Shown: positions 23,865 through 36,437 of the stretch, piece after piece
Numbering within the stretch: the stretch's first letter is position 1
Layout: every line of letters begins with the position of its first letter
Assembly: GCA_034670405.1 (NCBI GenBank)
Contig: JAXDDX010000055.1
Coordinates: forward strand, 2,248,501-2,312,500
Source: Hoplostethus atlanticus
Taxonomy: Eukaryota > Chordata > Actinopteri > Trachichthyiformes > Trachichthyidae
Reading direction: 5' to 3'
DNA: 64,000 bases
Program-made: the position numbers and the translations under genes
The notes under the pieces: generated by a model
Seen by the model: only the letters and a program-made list of their open reading frames with translations
What the model was told of the DNA's origin: nothing
Databases searched by the model: none

Positions 23865-25226
23865 GTAAGAAAAGGTCAACGTTGAATACAACAAGGTCTC
23901 GCCCTTCGCTCTGTCTTTCCTACCTTTTTGCCTTTGACTTTGTGGTTGGCGTTTTATGTTTTCAATGCAGGAGCTGTCATCTTAGATCATTATCCATGAA
24001 ATATGGAGTTTAGTCTACCCGAGGCGTTTTGACGCGGTGCCAGGCCAAGCAGTGAATGTAAGCCCTGGCAATTCTAGCTGAGGCAGCACTTTTTAGCGGA
24101 ATGACCCTTATTATGAGTAAGGGTTTATCGTTAATAAGCTTTCCCTCGTGCATCTTTCTCTAAACTGTGAGAAATGGCCTTTGGGTAGGACTGAAGGCCG
24201 AATTTTAAAAAAAAGACATCCCGGATGAAATTACACTACCTGTCAAATACACACCTCAGAAGAAACAGAGCCAAGCGATGTTACGGGCGAGAATGATCAG
24301 AATTAAAAATTGTGTTTTTCTACATTTTACTTTGGGGGGGGGGCTCTGGGCTTCTTTCACGTTATGAAATTACTTCTGAGGGTCTCAGTTCAATGTCTGG
24401 TTGCTGCTTGGGTTCACCGCCAAGCAAGTCCCTCAAACGTTTGTAACTGGCACCTGATTTGAGCCTGTCATCCTGTCACCATTTGAAGATGGGAGTGTAT
24501 TTTTTTGTTCCTGTCTGGGAGGCAGGAGGGAGGGACGGAGTGAGGAAAGGATGGATGGATTGGAGGAGGGCGTAGCAGAACATTTGGGTTGTAAATTGTT
24601 TTACGGCTGTTCCTGGCTGCAGTTCAGCTACTTCGGCTAACTAGATACCGCCGCGCTCACGTGTCAGGCCTCGAGGGGGTTGCGAACATGAGAACGATAT
24701 TTACCGTGCTATTCCAGTTCATAAAACGAAAACATGAAGGTCACTTTGTATGAGAAGATTCAAATATTATTCATGGGTGTCGTACATGAGTACACGCTTT
24801 CTCTCTTGCTTTATTAAGCCGTGACATGAAAGCGAGGTAAAGGTCAGCGTAAGCGCGACTGCATGCAAAAGTGTAAACGTAGCGTCCGTCCAGTCAGCCG
24901 TTTACAACTGGAAACGGTGACCTTTTGACCCCTGCAAAAGGACAATCCCATGCACCTTGATCGCCCCCCCCCCCCCCTCCTTGGTAGGCTGTTTGATAGC
25001 TTTAACAGGAACTGCAGGGCGAGCCAAGCAGCCGCCCAGCCAACATGCAGTACTGAGGGAGAGGGTTGCATCATCGCCCACAAGCATTACAGATGATAAT
25101 TGATACCCCGGTGGTTCCCTCATCTGTTTCCCCATCTGGTCTTATTCAAAAATGGATGCGCCTTTTTCGTGCCCCCAGACGACCCCCTCACCTCGGTTGG
25201 ATCCATCCACGTCGCGTCTTGCGTTG

Positions 25227-25248
25227 CCCCCCCCCCCCCCCCCCCCCC
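25227..25248. repeat. C22 homopolymer
   Basis: Run of 22 C; a shorter C14 run lies at 24964-24977. Confidence 0.95.
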
Positions 25249-25588
25249 ACTGCCACCCACCCCCTGTTTTCCTTGCCAAGGCTCTGTTGGCAAATTTCCT
25301 TTTGAGTTAGTTCACCTGCTACCGTCGCGAATCGCATCCACCCTCCCCTCCCCAACTTCTTTTGATAACCCGGTTCCCCTTTGTTTTTTTTGTTTTGACG
25401 CTTCAGATTTTGCTTTACACGAGGCTATATTTACAGGAGTCAATAAGAGATTAGAGCCTGAATCTCAGTGATTCTGTACAAGTAGATTCTGGTTAAAGGG
25501 ATATGGCAATGGGTGAGATAACAGGCATCTGGATTCCGAGTAGGAAGCTTGTTTGCGTTGCTTAGATTTCTTTGTGTGCGGGTGTGTA

Positions 25589-25610
25589 TGTGTGTGTGTG
25601 TGTGTGTGTG
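25589..25610. repeat. (TG)n microsatellite
   Basis: TG dinucleotide run. Confidence 0.95.
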
Positions 25611-26814
25611 CGTGCACGTACAGTATCTCTGTCTGTAGAGTTTACAAACATATATCTCCTTTCATTCCGTCTCACCCGTTGTGAGATACAAATTTCCAAA
25701 GATATGCCGGGAGTTCTCTGCTGCCCTTTATTCAAGTAGATTCACTCACGGTATCTCTCCATTTGTTACAATGGGAGAGGCAACCTATTTATCATAATAT
25801 GATTATTCACCATGGTGCATTCAGTGATAAGTGAGATGGATGGCTCCCGCAGACTTGGTGGTGAGCCTCCTTCACTGACCTTGTACACACCACCAGTGCA
25901 TACAGCCTTCCAGTTTGCTGAGCCAAAGACAACGCTGCCAGCGCTCAATTGCAATAGTGTGATTCACTGGCATGCCCCCCCGAGCACGCTACATTTCCAG
26001 TCGAAAATGTTGATGCGAATTACTGTTAAAGCAAACATAAATGCATCACGCTGTATAGCACGCTTGACAGCTGGTTCACACTCCCTCACACCGTGTCGGT
26101 GCATGAGGAGCTGAGAAACGAGCGGTGCAATGATGGGAGTCTTATTTCCTTTACTCTTGCCTCAATATAAGGATATGAAATCATTGCCTATCATTAATGT
26201 GGTATTGCATCAACTAAGCGTTCCCCATCTTTCTCCTGCAGCACGCTTCACACGCTAAGACGCTTGGTTGTCCGCTCTGCCTGTCCCTGAGGAGTAAATA
26301 AACAGGATTAATAGGAGGAAACGGGAAACTGCTGTATGCAGAACTTCAGCCACGCAGGGGGAGCCGCAGATGAATTGATATTTATTTGTGTTCTGAAATC
26401 CTGCACTGTTGCAATCTCAGGTTATTAATGATTAACGATTAGCAAGTGTAGCTACAGCTGCCTGCCGAGTGTGTGTGGCGGAGATAAGAGGGCATGTCAT
26501 TGCGGTGAGGTTGTAATGAAAGACATTGTTTTGGGAAAACCAACGTTTTGATGACTGCTGAAGGCGCCACCACCATGTGACCTGGTGGGGTTTTCCTATG
26601 ATTTTGACAAACTGGTTGAATTAATAATGATAATAATAATAGAAAAAAAAGATAGAACCAACCTCCTGTACGCCATTTTGAATTATGAAATGCAGAATAT
26701 TGCTTAAAACGGGATCAGCTCCATTCTTAATGAATGTCATGGAGCCTCTCGCTGCTTATTATGCCGCGCAGGTGCAACGGTATTGCTTTAAATCCAAGTC
26801 CTCGAGGGCTGAGG

Positions 26815-26816
<2 letters not shown>

Positions 26817-26850
<34 letters not shown>
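26817..26850. repeat. (AT)17 microsatellite
   Basis: Uninterrupted AT run. Confidence 0.97.
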
Positions 26851-26858
<8 letters not shown>

Positions 26859-27453
26859 TTTTTTTAGCTAAAGTGAAACATGTCTTTGCTCGCAGTGGCT
26901 GGCTGTGGCTCGGTGTTTATATCTGTCTTGAAAAGAGGAGAGGAGGCTGTAGCCGCTTACACGGTGAGTGCTTCAGAGAGCACAGGCCAGGCAGACTTCC
27001 AAAAAACATAGACGCGACAGAGATTTATGCCGCCTTTACACTTGCATCATATCAACCGCATCCTGAGCAAAACGCATTGAGAAGTAGTATGGAATCTAAC
27101 ATCGCCGCAGGTAAGAACCTTTTCCAGTTCATGCCTCCGCATCACAGTATCTACTTCAAAAAGAACCTGACACCGTAATGAATTGAAATTCTGCAAGGAT
27201 ACCTGTACCTTCTTTGGTGCACTTTTTTATGGGAGGCAGGAGATTGGCCAATTTTTATATATCTGCTCTACATACACGTGCCTAATCTTTTCAGGGGGAA
27301 ACACCCAGGGAGGAGGACTGGATGGCCTTGACTCTATAGAGACGTAATGCGCTTGAAAATGGCTGGAGGCAGCGCAGGCTTAGATGCCTCTCAAAGACTC
27401 ATCATCGCACCAACTCTCCCATGTGCACACACATGGATGCTACTTGTGTGCAT

Positions 27454-27456
<3 letters not shown>

Positions 27457-27528
<72 letters not shown>
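27457..27528. repeat. (CA)36 microsatellite
   Basis: 72 bp of uninterrupted CA. Confidence 0.98.
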
Positions 27529-27530
<2 letters not shown>

Positions 27531-30304
27531 TAACTGGCTCATACATGAAAGCTGCCGTATGTCAAAATGAAATCTGCTCTTTTTCTTCTGCATGGGTAGC
27601 TCACATATTCTGCTGTGTTTAGTTTAAGGCGGAATTAAAGGGGAGGCGATCTTATTTTGGGTGTGAATGCGGCTAGATCCCATTATCTGATAATTCCCCT
27701 GTTTGAGTCGTCGTTTCCCCGACTCAAAATTACATTAATCTGGGAAAAAAAATTAAATAAGGAAAAAATGGAGTCGCAATCTCAAAAAGGGCCACGCTGC
27801 GAGAGGGGTTTGTGTCAGCATAGCCACCGAGGTAGGATAGATAGCAAAGCCTCTGACGACGCCATGTTAAGTCAAGCACACACAGATTGAGATCACAGAG
27901 ATGTTTACCCTGGCTTATGATGTTCCGAAATGACACACCACCCTTGTGTGTTTAACGCTGCAAAATGTGTGCTCAACCTGATTTGAAGCCATCCGAAGGT
28001 ACAGGCTATTAAAAAAGGACAAACAGTCAGCCGAGAAGAGTTAATAAATCAAAAAAAAAGAAAATGGCATCACGGAGCTTATGGCAACGCCAGCTGTTAA
28101 AATAGATTCACAATATCGGATGATGAGTCATCACGAGAAGGAGGGGGGGGATCCTATTGGAATATGAAAGAGAGTGTGAATTGGTCAGATGTGGATGAAT
28201 AAACCCTCTTGGTGGTGTGCAAACGAAACGGCAGGCAGAGGAGGCGGAATGACACGGGGCTCATCTGTCAAAACCAGACGCGTCCTCATTTTGCAGAGCG
28301 CCTCCATCTTATCAACCTTGGGATCCCCGAGGTAGCTGCTGCCGGCTGGCTCCGGGGCGTTTCTGGTTCTCAAGGACGGAGGGCGATGATTGGAAGACGG
28401 GGGGCGGCAAGAGGGGGTTGCGCAAAGGTTAGGGAACGGAGAAAAAAAAGGGAGCGTTAGCAATCTCGGCGCGCAGCCGTACAAACAAGGCAGGTTAAGA
28501 ACATCAGCTTTTTTTGAGGCTTGTTCCACATACGAGACGCCGGCCCTTTCCGTCGGCGATGCACTCTTCATGTTTTTCAGATAATGGAATGACTCGTTAA
28601 GTTAAATAACATAACCCGCTTGTCAGGCACCTTTTTGAAACGTGAAAAAAGGTTTCGAGAAGAACACGCTGTGGCGCAAACTGTACCGGTAAAAGAAACA
28701 CGGCAAATAATTCAGGTTGTTTATCTTCCAAAAGTTATTTTTTAAGTTTAACTCTCAGGTCCAATGTATATCGTTTTCATCAAAGAGAATATCTGGCAGG
28801 CATCCGCACGTCTCTCTCCTACAGAGGGTAAACACTGCGCTCACTTTATGCTTTGCCGCTTTTTAAGACACAAATCAATGCAAAAAAAACAACAATTTAA
28901 TGCCTTTCTCAAAGTAGAATTTGTTCAGATAGGTGGTTGTTTGTCTCATGATGATTACCGACCGCAGCTCCTAGTTTACCCGCCATTTTATTTACCGCTG
29001 CTGCTGCACCTCAATCGACATCTATGGCCGTTCCAGAAAGCCAGAAATGACAGATGTTAAAGGAAAACTCTCTCAAATAATGTTTCTTTTTTTTATCACA
29101 GTTATTATGCCTTCAAAGTAAAGAGGGAAGCCATCTGCCCATCTTTCAGAATGGAGACTGGAGTACTTTTACCAACCACTCTGACATTATTAAATGATAG
29201 CTTTCTCTAAGTACTGCTTCTCTCCGTCGAATTTTACTGACATCATCACTTATAGTTCCATTTGGATCCATTCCCTCTGTACTTTCTGTCCCCTACCGTC
29301 GCACGATAAGGAATAATTTTGCTTTCGGAAGATAAATGGGCTTGGGTTTAAAAAGAAAAAAAAAGAAAAAATTGGAAAAAAAAGAAGTAGATGGGGAGAG
29401 ACAGCAGGAATCAGGGAGAAGACAGAGAACGAAAGGCAGTGGGTGGAGAGATAGAAGGAAAGTTGCAGTGTGGGAGTATTCTTGAGAGATACACTTATCG
29501 TTTCATAATTGTCGCCTCTTTTTTTAAGCGTAGGAGTACATTGATATGAAGAGTTCAGCTTGCTTTGAAGCTGTGGTGGAGATGATCTTTCAAACATAAA
29601 GGGCCGATTATACAAAACGTGGCCAGGGCTGGCGGTCGCTTCAACTCGCCCCGTACGGTCGGATTTAAAGAACGGTCGCCTTAGGCCGCGGCATGAGCAG
29701 CAGGGGGGGGGAACAAACATGGCATCGATGCAGCCAAACACACTCCGATGACCAAGACGCACCACAAAGGGAAAAAACAACAAAAAAAACTGCTCTCTGT
29801 TTGATGTGCTCTGAAAGAAAGTGTGCCAGGCCAAAGCGGCCCCGGAGCAAAAAGCCATGAGACGAGGAGTGCGGCGGGCTTCTGGAGCAAGGCTTTTCAG
29901 AAACTAACTGGCAACCCTTCACATGGAGGAAAAAAAAGAAAGAGCGAGTGGCTCGTTCTCCCCAGGAGCAGACTAAGCCTCTCTTTTCACTTGATGTGTT
30001 TTTGCTTTATCAGGTTTCGGCCCCCTATCGAGTCTCTTGCTGGGATTAGTGTCATATTTTGACATTTTGTTTTCATGAGCTTAAGATATATATATAATAT
30101 GATATAATGTGATATTATGTGTTGTCCCAATGGCCTTCACGTCACACACAGTAGTGCAACAAATCCCAGCAAACATTTTAACATTGAATGGGTGGTGATA
30201 CAACGGCCTGCATACATTTCAACATTGAAAACCTGTGTAAATATAGCGGCAAAATGAAAGTGGAGATGACGTCGCTTTGCGAATTGAGGACCTAAATATA
30301 TTTA

Positions 30305-30581
30305 CAGGGTTTCTGCAGGTCCTTAAAAATCTAAATTCAAGGCCTTAAAAGGTCTTAAAATTGTATTTTTTGTTGTTGTTTTTTGGCAGTAGAGCAGAAC
30401 CACACTCGCAACTTTCCTGCCCCGATCTGAGTTTGAAGCTTTGGAATCGCATATGTAGAGTGAAAAGCACAAAACGACTGTCAAATATTGTCAAATACTG
30501 TCAAATACTACTGTTTGGGTTTTTTGCATTCATTTTTGTCTTAAAAAGTCTTAAATTGAACTGAAACCTGCAGAAACCCTG
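30305..30581. mobile_element. 277-bp hAT-like MITE
   Basis: Perfect 16-bp terminal inverted repeats CAGGGTTTCTGCAGGT / ACCTGCAGAAACCCTG. The subterminal TTAAAAAGTCTTAAA words are typical of a fish hAT MITE family. ATTTA flanks both ends, a possible remnant of the target duplication. No coding capacity. Confidence 0.85.
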
Positions 30582-30943
30582 ATTTATGATATCAGTTCAA
30601 AATAGTTTCAAAAGCTGTTTTAACATGATTTTTTTTACCGTGCCAGAGTATCATAGTGTGAAAATCTTGTGCTCGTTTGGGTTGATGTTGGATTCAAATG
30701 CTTGCACGGATACCACATCACTAGTATTTCAGTCTGGCTACTCTAGTATATACACAGATTATTCTTGTAAACACTAAAATTGTTGCAATATTAATAGCTA
30801 TAACTTATATATAACTTAAGATGCTGGTAGCATTATTATTTGCCCCAGAAGAATTTGTTCGCTCCTCACTGTCTATTTTCTGTGTTTCACTAAGGCAAAT
30901 ACACTGTTCAGAAAGTCAAGTCTCTTCTCTTTTTCGTCCAAAG

Positions 30944-31141
30944 GGCTGAACCCATTCTGACCAGGATGAAGGAGGATCACACGCGCATCATTCTGCCCGC
31001 CATAGACAACATCAAGTACAACACGTTTGAGGTGCAGCAGTACGCCAACGCCGCCCATGGCTACAACTGGGGTCTGTGGTGCATGTACATCATCCCTCCG
31101 CAGGAGTGGCTGGACAAGGGTGATGAGACAGCCCCTATCAG
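30944..31141 (+). CDS. galnt9: galnt9 exon 5 (catalytic domain, middle)
   Basis: Acceptor TTCGTCCAAAG, donor GTGAGG. The first base completes Trp, then the exon reads AEPILTRMKEDHTRIILPA, IDNIKYNTFEVQQYANAA, HGYNWGLWCMYIIPPQEW and LDKGDETAPI, and ends on two bases of the next Arg codon. The WAEP start, the P-x-IDNI motif and the Y-x-WGLW segment are conserved in GalNAc-transferases. The YANAAHGYNWGLW form fits GALNT9. It covers fragment residues 175-239, about 255-319 of the protein. The open frame is intact and both phases fit (2 in, 2 out). Confidence 0.95.
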
Positions 31142-32809
31142 GTGAGGGCCTCGGCTGTAGAACGGCGTCCATTATAGATGAGGATGTTTGATGAAATATG
31201 GATAGCCCCAGGTTATGACTTATTCATGTGTGGAGCCATCAAACTAAGGGGCACTATGGTCTTATGTACCACCCAAACACACGAGTCCAGCGGGCTAACT
31301 ACCATGATGAATATCTTCATTATGATGCAGGAGTACGTGAGGTCACGTCGCTAGCATGACATGACGTATATAAGAAGTACATTCCTTTACACTGCTGCTC
31401 CTGATTGGCTGACGGACTGCACTGGCTTGCATCATGTTTCTGTATCATCTTAGAATTGATTATGCTCAGGGGGGAAAGGTTGACTATGTCCCCAGGTGAA
31501 ACCCTATTGAATTTTAACATCTTCAGGAATAGTGTTGGAGTATTATATTGCACTGCAGTAGTCCTATATTCCGTCTTTTTGGCTCAGGCAATGCCGTGGC
31601 AACATTAACTACAGAGGCCACTGGTAGGATTGCATTTAGGTTATCATTGAGGTTACTGTTGAACTGGATGTTCATTTTATTAAAGTTGACAATAGAACAA
31701 ATAATGTTTTTCCATTATCAGTCCATTATATTAAAATAAACAAAATTGCAATTTATGGTGTAATTTGATGAAGTTTGAACTTTTCTGGTTGAAACACTGC
31801 CGCGACGAACCCCTTTGCTCGGTTGTTTACGTTGTCACAATGTTGTGGTGACATAGCCGGGTTGCGAATTGGAATTTGTCAGCCTTCCCATGACAATGAG
31901 TAAATCTTATCATTCATCTGAGATGACTGTCAAAACGTTGGCAGCTCGGCTGAGCCAACATTAGCATCTGGGACAACAAGACAACCACGGGAAGGAAGCA
32001 AAATAGCTCCACTTGATTGGCATTTGAGGAGACACCTCAAGTCAGCGAAAACTCAAAAGGCACGCACCGCAAAGAAATGTGAACTCTAGGTACAAATATC
32101 TTTGTCGTTTTTATTCTGCGCATGCATGTGTTTTTGACATCGCTGTCAGGTCATGTTGGTGTGGCATATGGGTTAGATACAATAGATATGAACAAACCAT
32201 CCAAAGAAATTCAAATATGAGCAGCAATTCGCAATTGAGGATGAAGGTCTGTGGCGTAAATGCAGCCGATGTGTCCGTGCCCATTGAAGTATCCTCAAGC
32301 AAAACACTGAACCTCCCTGTCAGGTCCAGGGTTAATGCTACTGGCTGCCCCTGAGCTTTGATCCCTCTGATGAAATGCATAAATGCATGTGTGTCTCAGA
32401 GGGATACGCAAGGAAACAAATTACGCTGTCTATGAAATACGGTGATTGAAGTGTTCACGCACGCAGTGAGGCAAGCATTGAGCTCCCGGGGCTGAGAATA
32501 GTATTTAAAACATAGTTCCTGAAAGAAATCCTTCAAATAATTAGTTGCTTTGCTACTTGTTTGTGTTAGCGTCAGAGCTGGTACAGTTCAACGGGGGGCG
32601 GGCATGCAAGGTCAAGCCAGCATGAGCCAGCTCAGCTATTGTTTTTTCTTTTTTCTTTTCCATATTCATAGTACTGCTGGGTTGTAAATGTTGCTGTGGG
32701 CTTGTTGCAAAATTAAAGCTGGAGCAATGTAGCAACATTATATACAAAGGTTTCCGTGATAAAGTGCTATGTAACCATTTTGGGGGGAAAAAATGTAGCT
32801 ACCTGAAAT

Positions 32810-32960
32810 TCATCAGTCACCATTTAAAAAGGTGATTTCACTGATAGTCCCTCCTCTCTGGTTGAAGGTGTGTTAATCAGTGAAATCACCTGGTGTAGTC
32901 TTTGGTTGGAGTCAAAACCTGCAGCCCTCCATGGCACATGATTGGACACCCCTGCCTTAT
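32810..32960 (-). repeat. hAT-like MITE fragment with internal hairpin
   Basis: The minus strand reads AGGGGTGTCCAATCATGTGC, then GGAGGGCTGCAGGTTTTGAC and CAGGTGATTTCACTGATTAA, a common fish repeat that recurs at 46340. AGGTGATTTCACTGAT at 32830-32845 repeats in inverted form at 32876-32891. Confidence 0.6.
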
Positions 32961-33689
32961 AAAATCTAAACCCCCTAATATTAATGATGATATCCCAAAT
33001 AAATAACACAACTACAATAACACAAACAATATGATATACTTTCATTGTTTATTTAATAAACCTGGTTTATTTAACAAAAAAAACTAAAAACAGATTTGTT
33101 GACTTCTAGAGCCACTGATGAGTGGCACCTACACCAATTCCCTTCAGCTATTTTCATTTTCATGCACAATTTCCTCTAAAAACATATTAAATTGGTGAAT
33201 ATAAATCCTTTATTTCAGTTAAGAAAATAACTTTTGATTAAATAAGGCTTGGTAAAAACTGTAAAAAAAGTTAAACAAAAATAAAAAAATGTATTGCTTT
33301 TCCCCTCTCCCCCTCCACAGGGAGGTCAGAGGTCAGGGTCAGCTCCCGAACACCCCTCAAAGGCACTTCAGCAGGACAGACGCTTGCTGAGACAGGGCTT
33401 TGGTTAAAGGACAGTCTTTCTGACCACCACCCCGCCTCAAGCAAACTCTGCAAATACACCAGGCTGCTGCTACTGGATGCTCCCTGTGTTCTGCCCACTG
33501 GTATAATGTGCAAATGCACGTGTGTCTCACTGGGATGTGCAAACAACCAAATTCCTAACACTGCATGCAGTACGGCGATGGACATCCTCTAAAATGCAGT
33601 TAGATGGCATTCAACCAATAAGAACAGTAATATACTAGCAAAGCGGAATTATTTGACATGAATAATACAGATATTTGCTCTCCATCACA

Positions 33690-34060
33690 GGCCTTTCAAT
33701 ATAATAATAAATAATTTGTGTGGCACTTTATTTAAAACAAACTTGGCAAAGTGCTTTGACAATCAAATAAAAGCAAACATCATACATAAATAAAAACAAG
33801 AGGGCTCTTGTAATAGAGGGTATAAACAATATAATCATAAAAAAATAATAGGATAAAAGACATCACATCAAAGCTAGTGTATAAAAATAAGTTTAAAGAA
33901 GTGGTTTAACAGATGATGCTCATTCTGCTAGCGTAAGATCCTCAGGCATGTCATTCCAAGGCCAAAAGCCTGGTTACCTTTATTATTGAGGTCAGACTTT
34001 AGAAAGGATCCGAGGCTGCACACTGGTTGATCAAACTACGAGGCAAAGCAATAATAGCAA
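33690..34060 (-). repeat. LINE-tail-like fragment
   Basis: GTGGCACTTTATTTAAAACA and CAAAGTGCTTTGACAATC followed by ATGTCATTCCAAGGCCAAAA resemble decayed 3' ends of fish LINEs read on the minus strand. Confidence 0.4.
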
Positions 34061-35877
34061 CGCTCAATTTGTCTGATATCAACTAACAACGAGACAGTTG
34101 AAAGAAAATGCTCTGGCACCTAATTGGCTATTTTACAGGAATCACGTTTTCTAGAGGATCAGTTCCTCTACTTGAGATGGGAGAAAGACAAGAGAAGAGG
34201 CTCAGACATTGCGAGGCCGGCCGGCGTTTCCCAATTGACACTTTGCTACAAGTGGACAGAGCGCCTCGAGGGCCAGCCAAATGTATCGGCTTTGTGGATT
34301 TCTATTGGAAATCATTCCCCCACTTGTTTCCTCAAGCTTTCTGCCCATCAACAACACAAAGCTTTGTGGCCGTTCAGAGCTCAGACTCAAAGCCTTTTTC
34401 CTTTTTGGCTGTTTGGACACAATTCAACAATGAAGTGAATGAAAGGGAGTATATTCTGAGAGTATGAGTTGAATGTGGAGGATTGTAGCGATTTTAGGGA
34501 TTTAACAAAAAAAGAAATATAGCAAGTATAGCGAATATTGACTCTGCAGAACAGCGGGTGGTGGGGATGGTGATCAAGTGGTTTTGATGAGGGGATAGAA
34601 AGTTACCAGTGGACATAACTCAAATCCTGACAAACTCATCTGGAGGCTATTGATTCCTATACTCCGTTTGGGTAAGAGGAAATGTGCATTTCATTTTTTT
34701 TAATCAATTTTTTTATTGACAAAAATGCATGAAAACAGACAAAGTACAGAAATTCAGTTTTCACCCCACCTACCTACCTCAACCACCTGGGAAAGGAGTT
34801 ACATCAAAATAAAAGCATATATAATTTATAAAAAAAAAAGAAAAATTGCAGATGTTCAATTTCATTCATTCATTCATCATTTCATCAGAATGAATCAGCC
34901 AACGTCCAATCAAATGAGTCATGTGTCATAATGTGTCATAATAATAGAGCAGACAATGTCCTCACAGTTCAGCTCATCATTGGTGGCTTTAATGACTAAA
35001 TCATTTCAAATATATATCTGGGATAGTCTAGTTTATTGTGTGCTTGTTAATGCTAGTGACTAAATACCTCAATGCGGTACCTTCTTCTATTTGCTGCACT
35101 GCCCTCTCATACCTCACATGAAACTAGAGGAATCTCACCTGTTTAAATTAGAGGTCACTGATAAGCCAGAAAGAATAATTAGTTTCTGGTGAGCAAACAA
35201 AGGCAAGCTTACTGGGAAAAGGTCACTGCCAACAGCAACATCTTCATTTGACAGCGAAGTAGGAATCGAAGCTCCAAAGGTTTATCTCTCCGAATTGACG
35301 ACGTGCATATCGGATGTTCGCGAGGCTTTCTGCACATACTGCAAGCAACGGATCTGTCGGGCGGGGGGGGGCAAAGTTAGGGGGGCGTGACGGTCGGATG
35401 TGCCCTGCAGGCTGGCCATCTGTAAACTAAAAATAAACTAAAACCTAATGACATTAAACACTCTTAAACAGGATGTCCAAAACACATAAGCAAAGATGTG
35501 ATGTTGTCAACAGCGTCATGAAATAGGGCTCGGCCCCTCTTTGATTTTCTGCATTTTTGCAGAAACAGCTGGCTCTAACTATCCCTTTAATTGGCTTTAG
35601 TGAACGACGGGGGGATGAGTTTTTCATGCCTCAGTATAGCTATATAGTTTCATCGCCATACACACCAAACAAATGGGAGAAACACTAAACTTTGCAGTCA
35701 TATCTGACAAAATATCTGATTCAATTCAATGTGAAAAATGTGCAAAAATGCAGAAAATACCTTGGAACACTTTTGCACAGCATGGTATGTAAATGTAAAT
35801 GTGTGTGAGTGTGTGTGTGATGAAAGTATTGAAGTGACACGAAGGGAAGTCTGCAGGAGCGCAGAGTAATTGACCAT

Positions 35878-36110
35878 CAAGACGAGTTCAAAAACCCCTT
35901 AATCAGGGCAGCAAAGGAAGGGACAAATGAACGGCTGGTATGGTGGGAATTACAAGGAATTAGATTGTAACCTGCACTAAACAAATTGATCCCGAGTCTG
36001 GACTTAAACACAGAAAGAGCGTCTGACTCCCTTGCCAGGGAACGTATTCCAAAGGGAGGATTCAAAATCGATGCATAACAAGAAAGCCATCTGGTGCAGC
36101 CACAACCCAT
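35878..36110 (-). repeat. LINE-like degenerate fragment
   Basis: TCTGACTCCCTTGCCAGGGA and CGTATTCCAAAGGGAGGATT recall a common fish LINE-associated block with the pattern GGAxxxTATTCCA. Weakly supported. Confidence 0.35.
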
Positions 36111-36393
36111 TCCGCATTTAGGCTAAAGGGCTTTCTAAATCTATAGCATTATAAAAGGCAGCTAGCTTGGAGACATGCATTGATGAGGAACAAATTTGTT
36201 TTGAACAATTAGCCAATCGTCAGCCAAGACTACACATATTCAGCGTCATTTTTAGCCGTGATTCTCTTGTTTTATCCACTCAGAGAGGAGAATTTTGCAA
36301 TCAAGCCATGCTGGACCCCAACCCTGTCATTTATTTTGGCAACATAATTGATAAGGGATGAGGGGATAATAAAAACAGGCTGTGGTGTGAATA

Positions 36394-36396
<3 letters not shown>

Positions 36397-36434
<38 letters not shown>
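36397..36434. repeat. (GA)19 microsatellite
   Basis: Uninterrupted GA run. Confidence 0.97.

Positions 36435-36437
<3 letters not shown>

Larger units (their letters stand above)
23865..30943 (+). other. Intron 4
   Basis: A 7.1-kb intron with C runs at 24.96 and 25.23 kb, a TG repeat at 25.59 kb, an AT repeat at 26.82 kb, a 72-bp CA repeat at 27.46 kb and a hAT-like MITE at 30.31-30.58 kb. It is otherwise unique-looking. The region 28.2-28.6 kb is locally GC-rich. Confidence 0.85.

Noticed and set aside
29250..29858. 202-codon open frame on the minus strand, the longest in the window
   Set aside because: It lies inside intron 4, is rich in Phe/Leu/Ser from A/T-rich sequence and has no recognisable domain. 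No splice or promoter context supports it.
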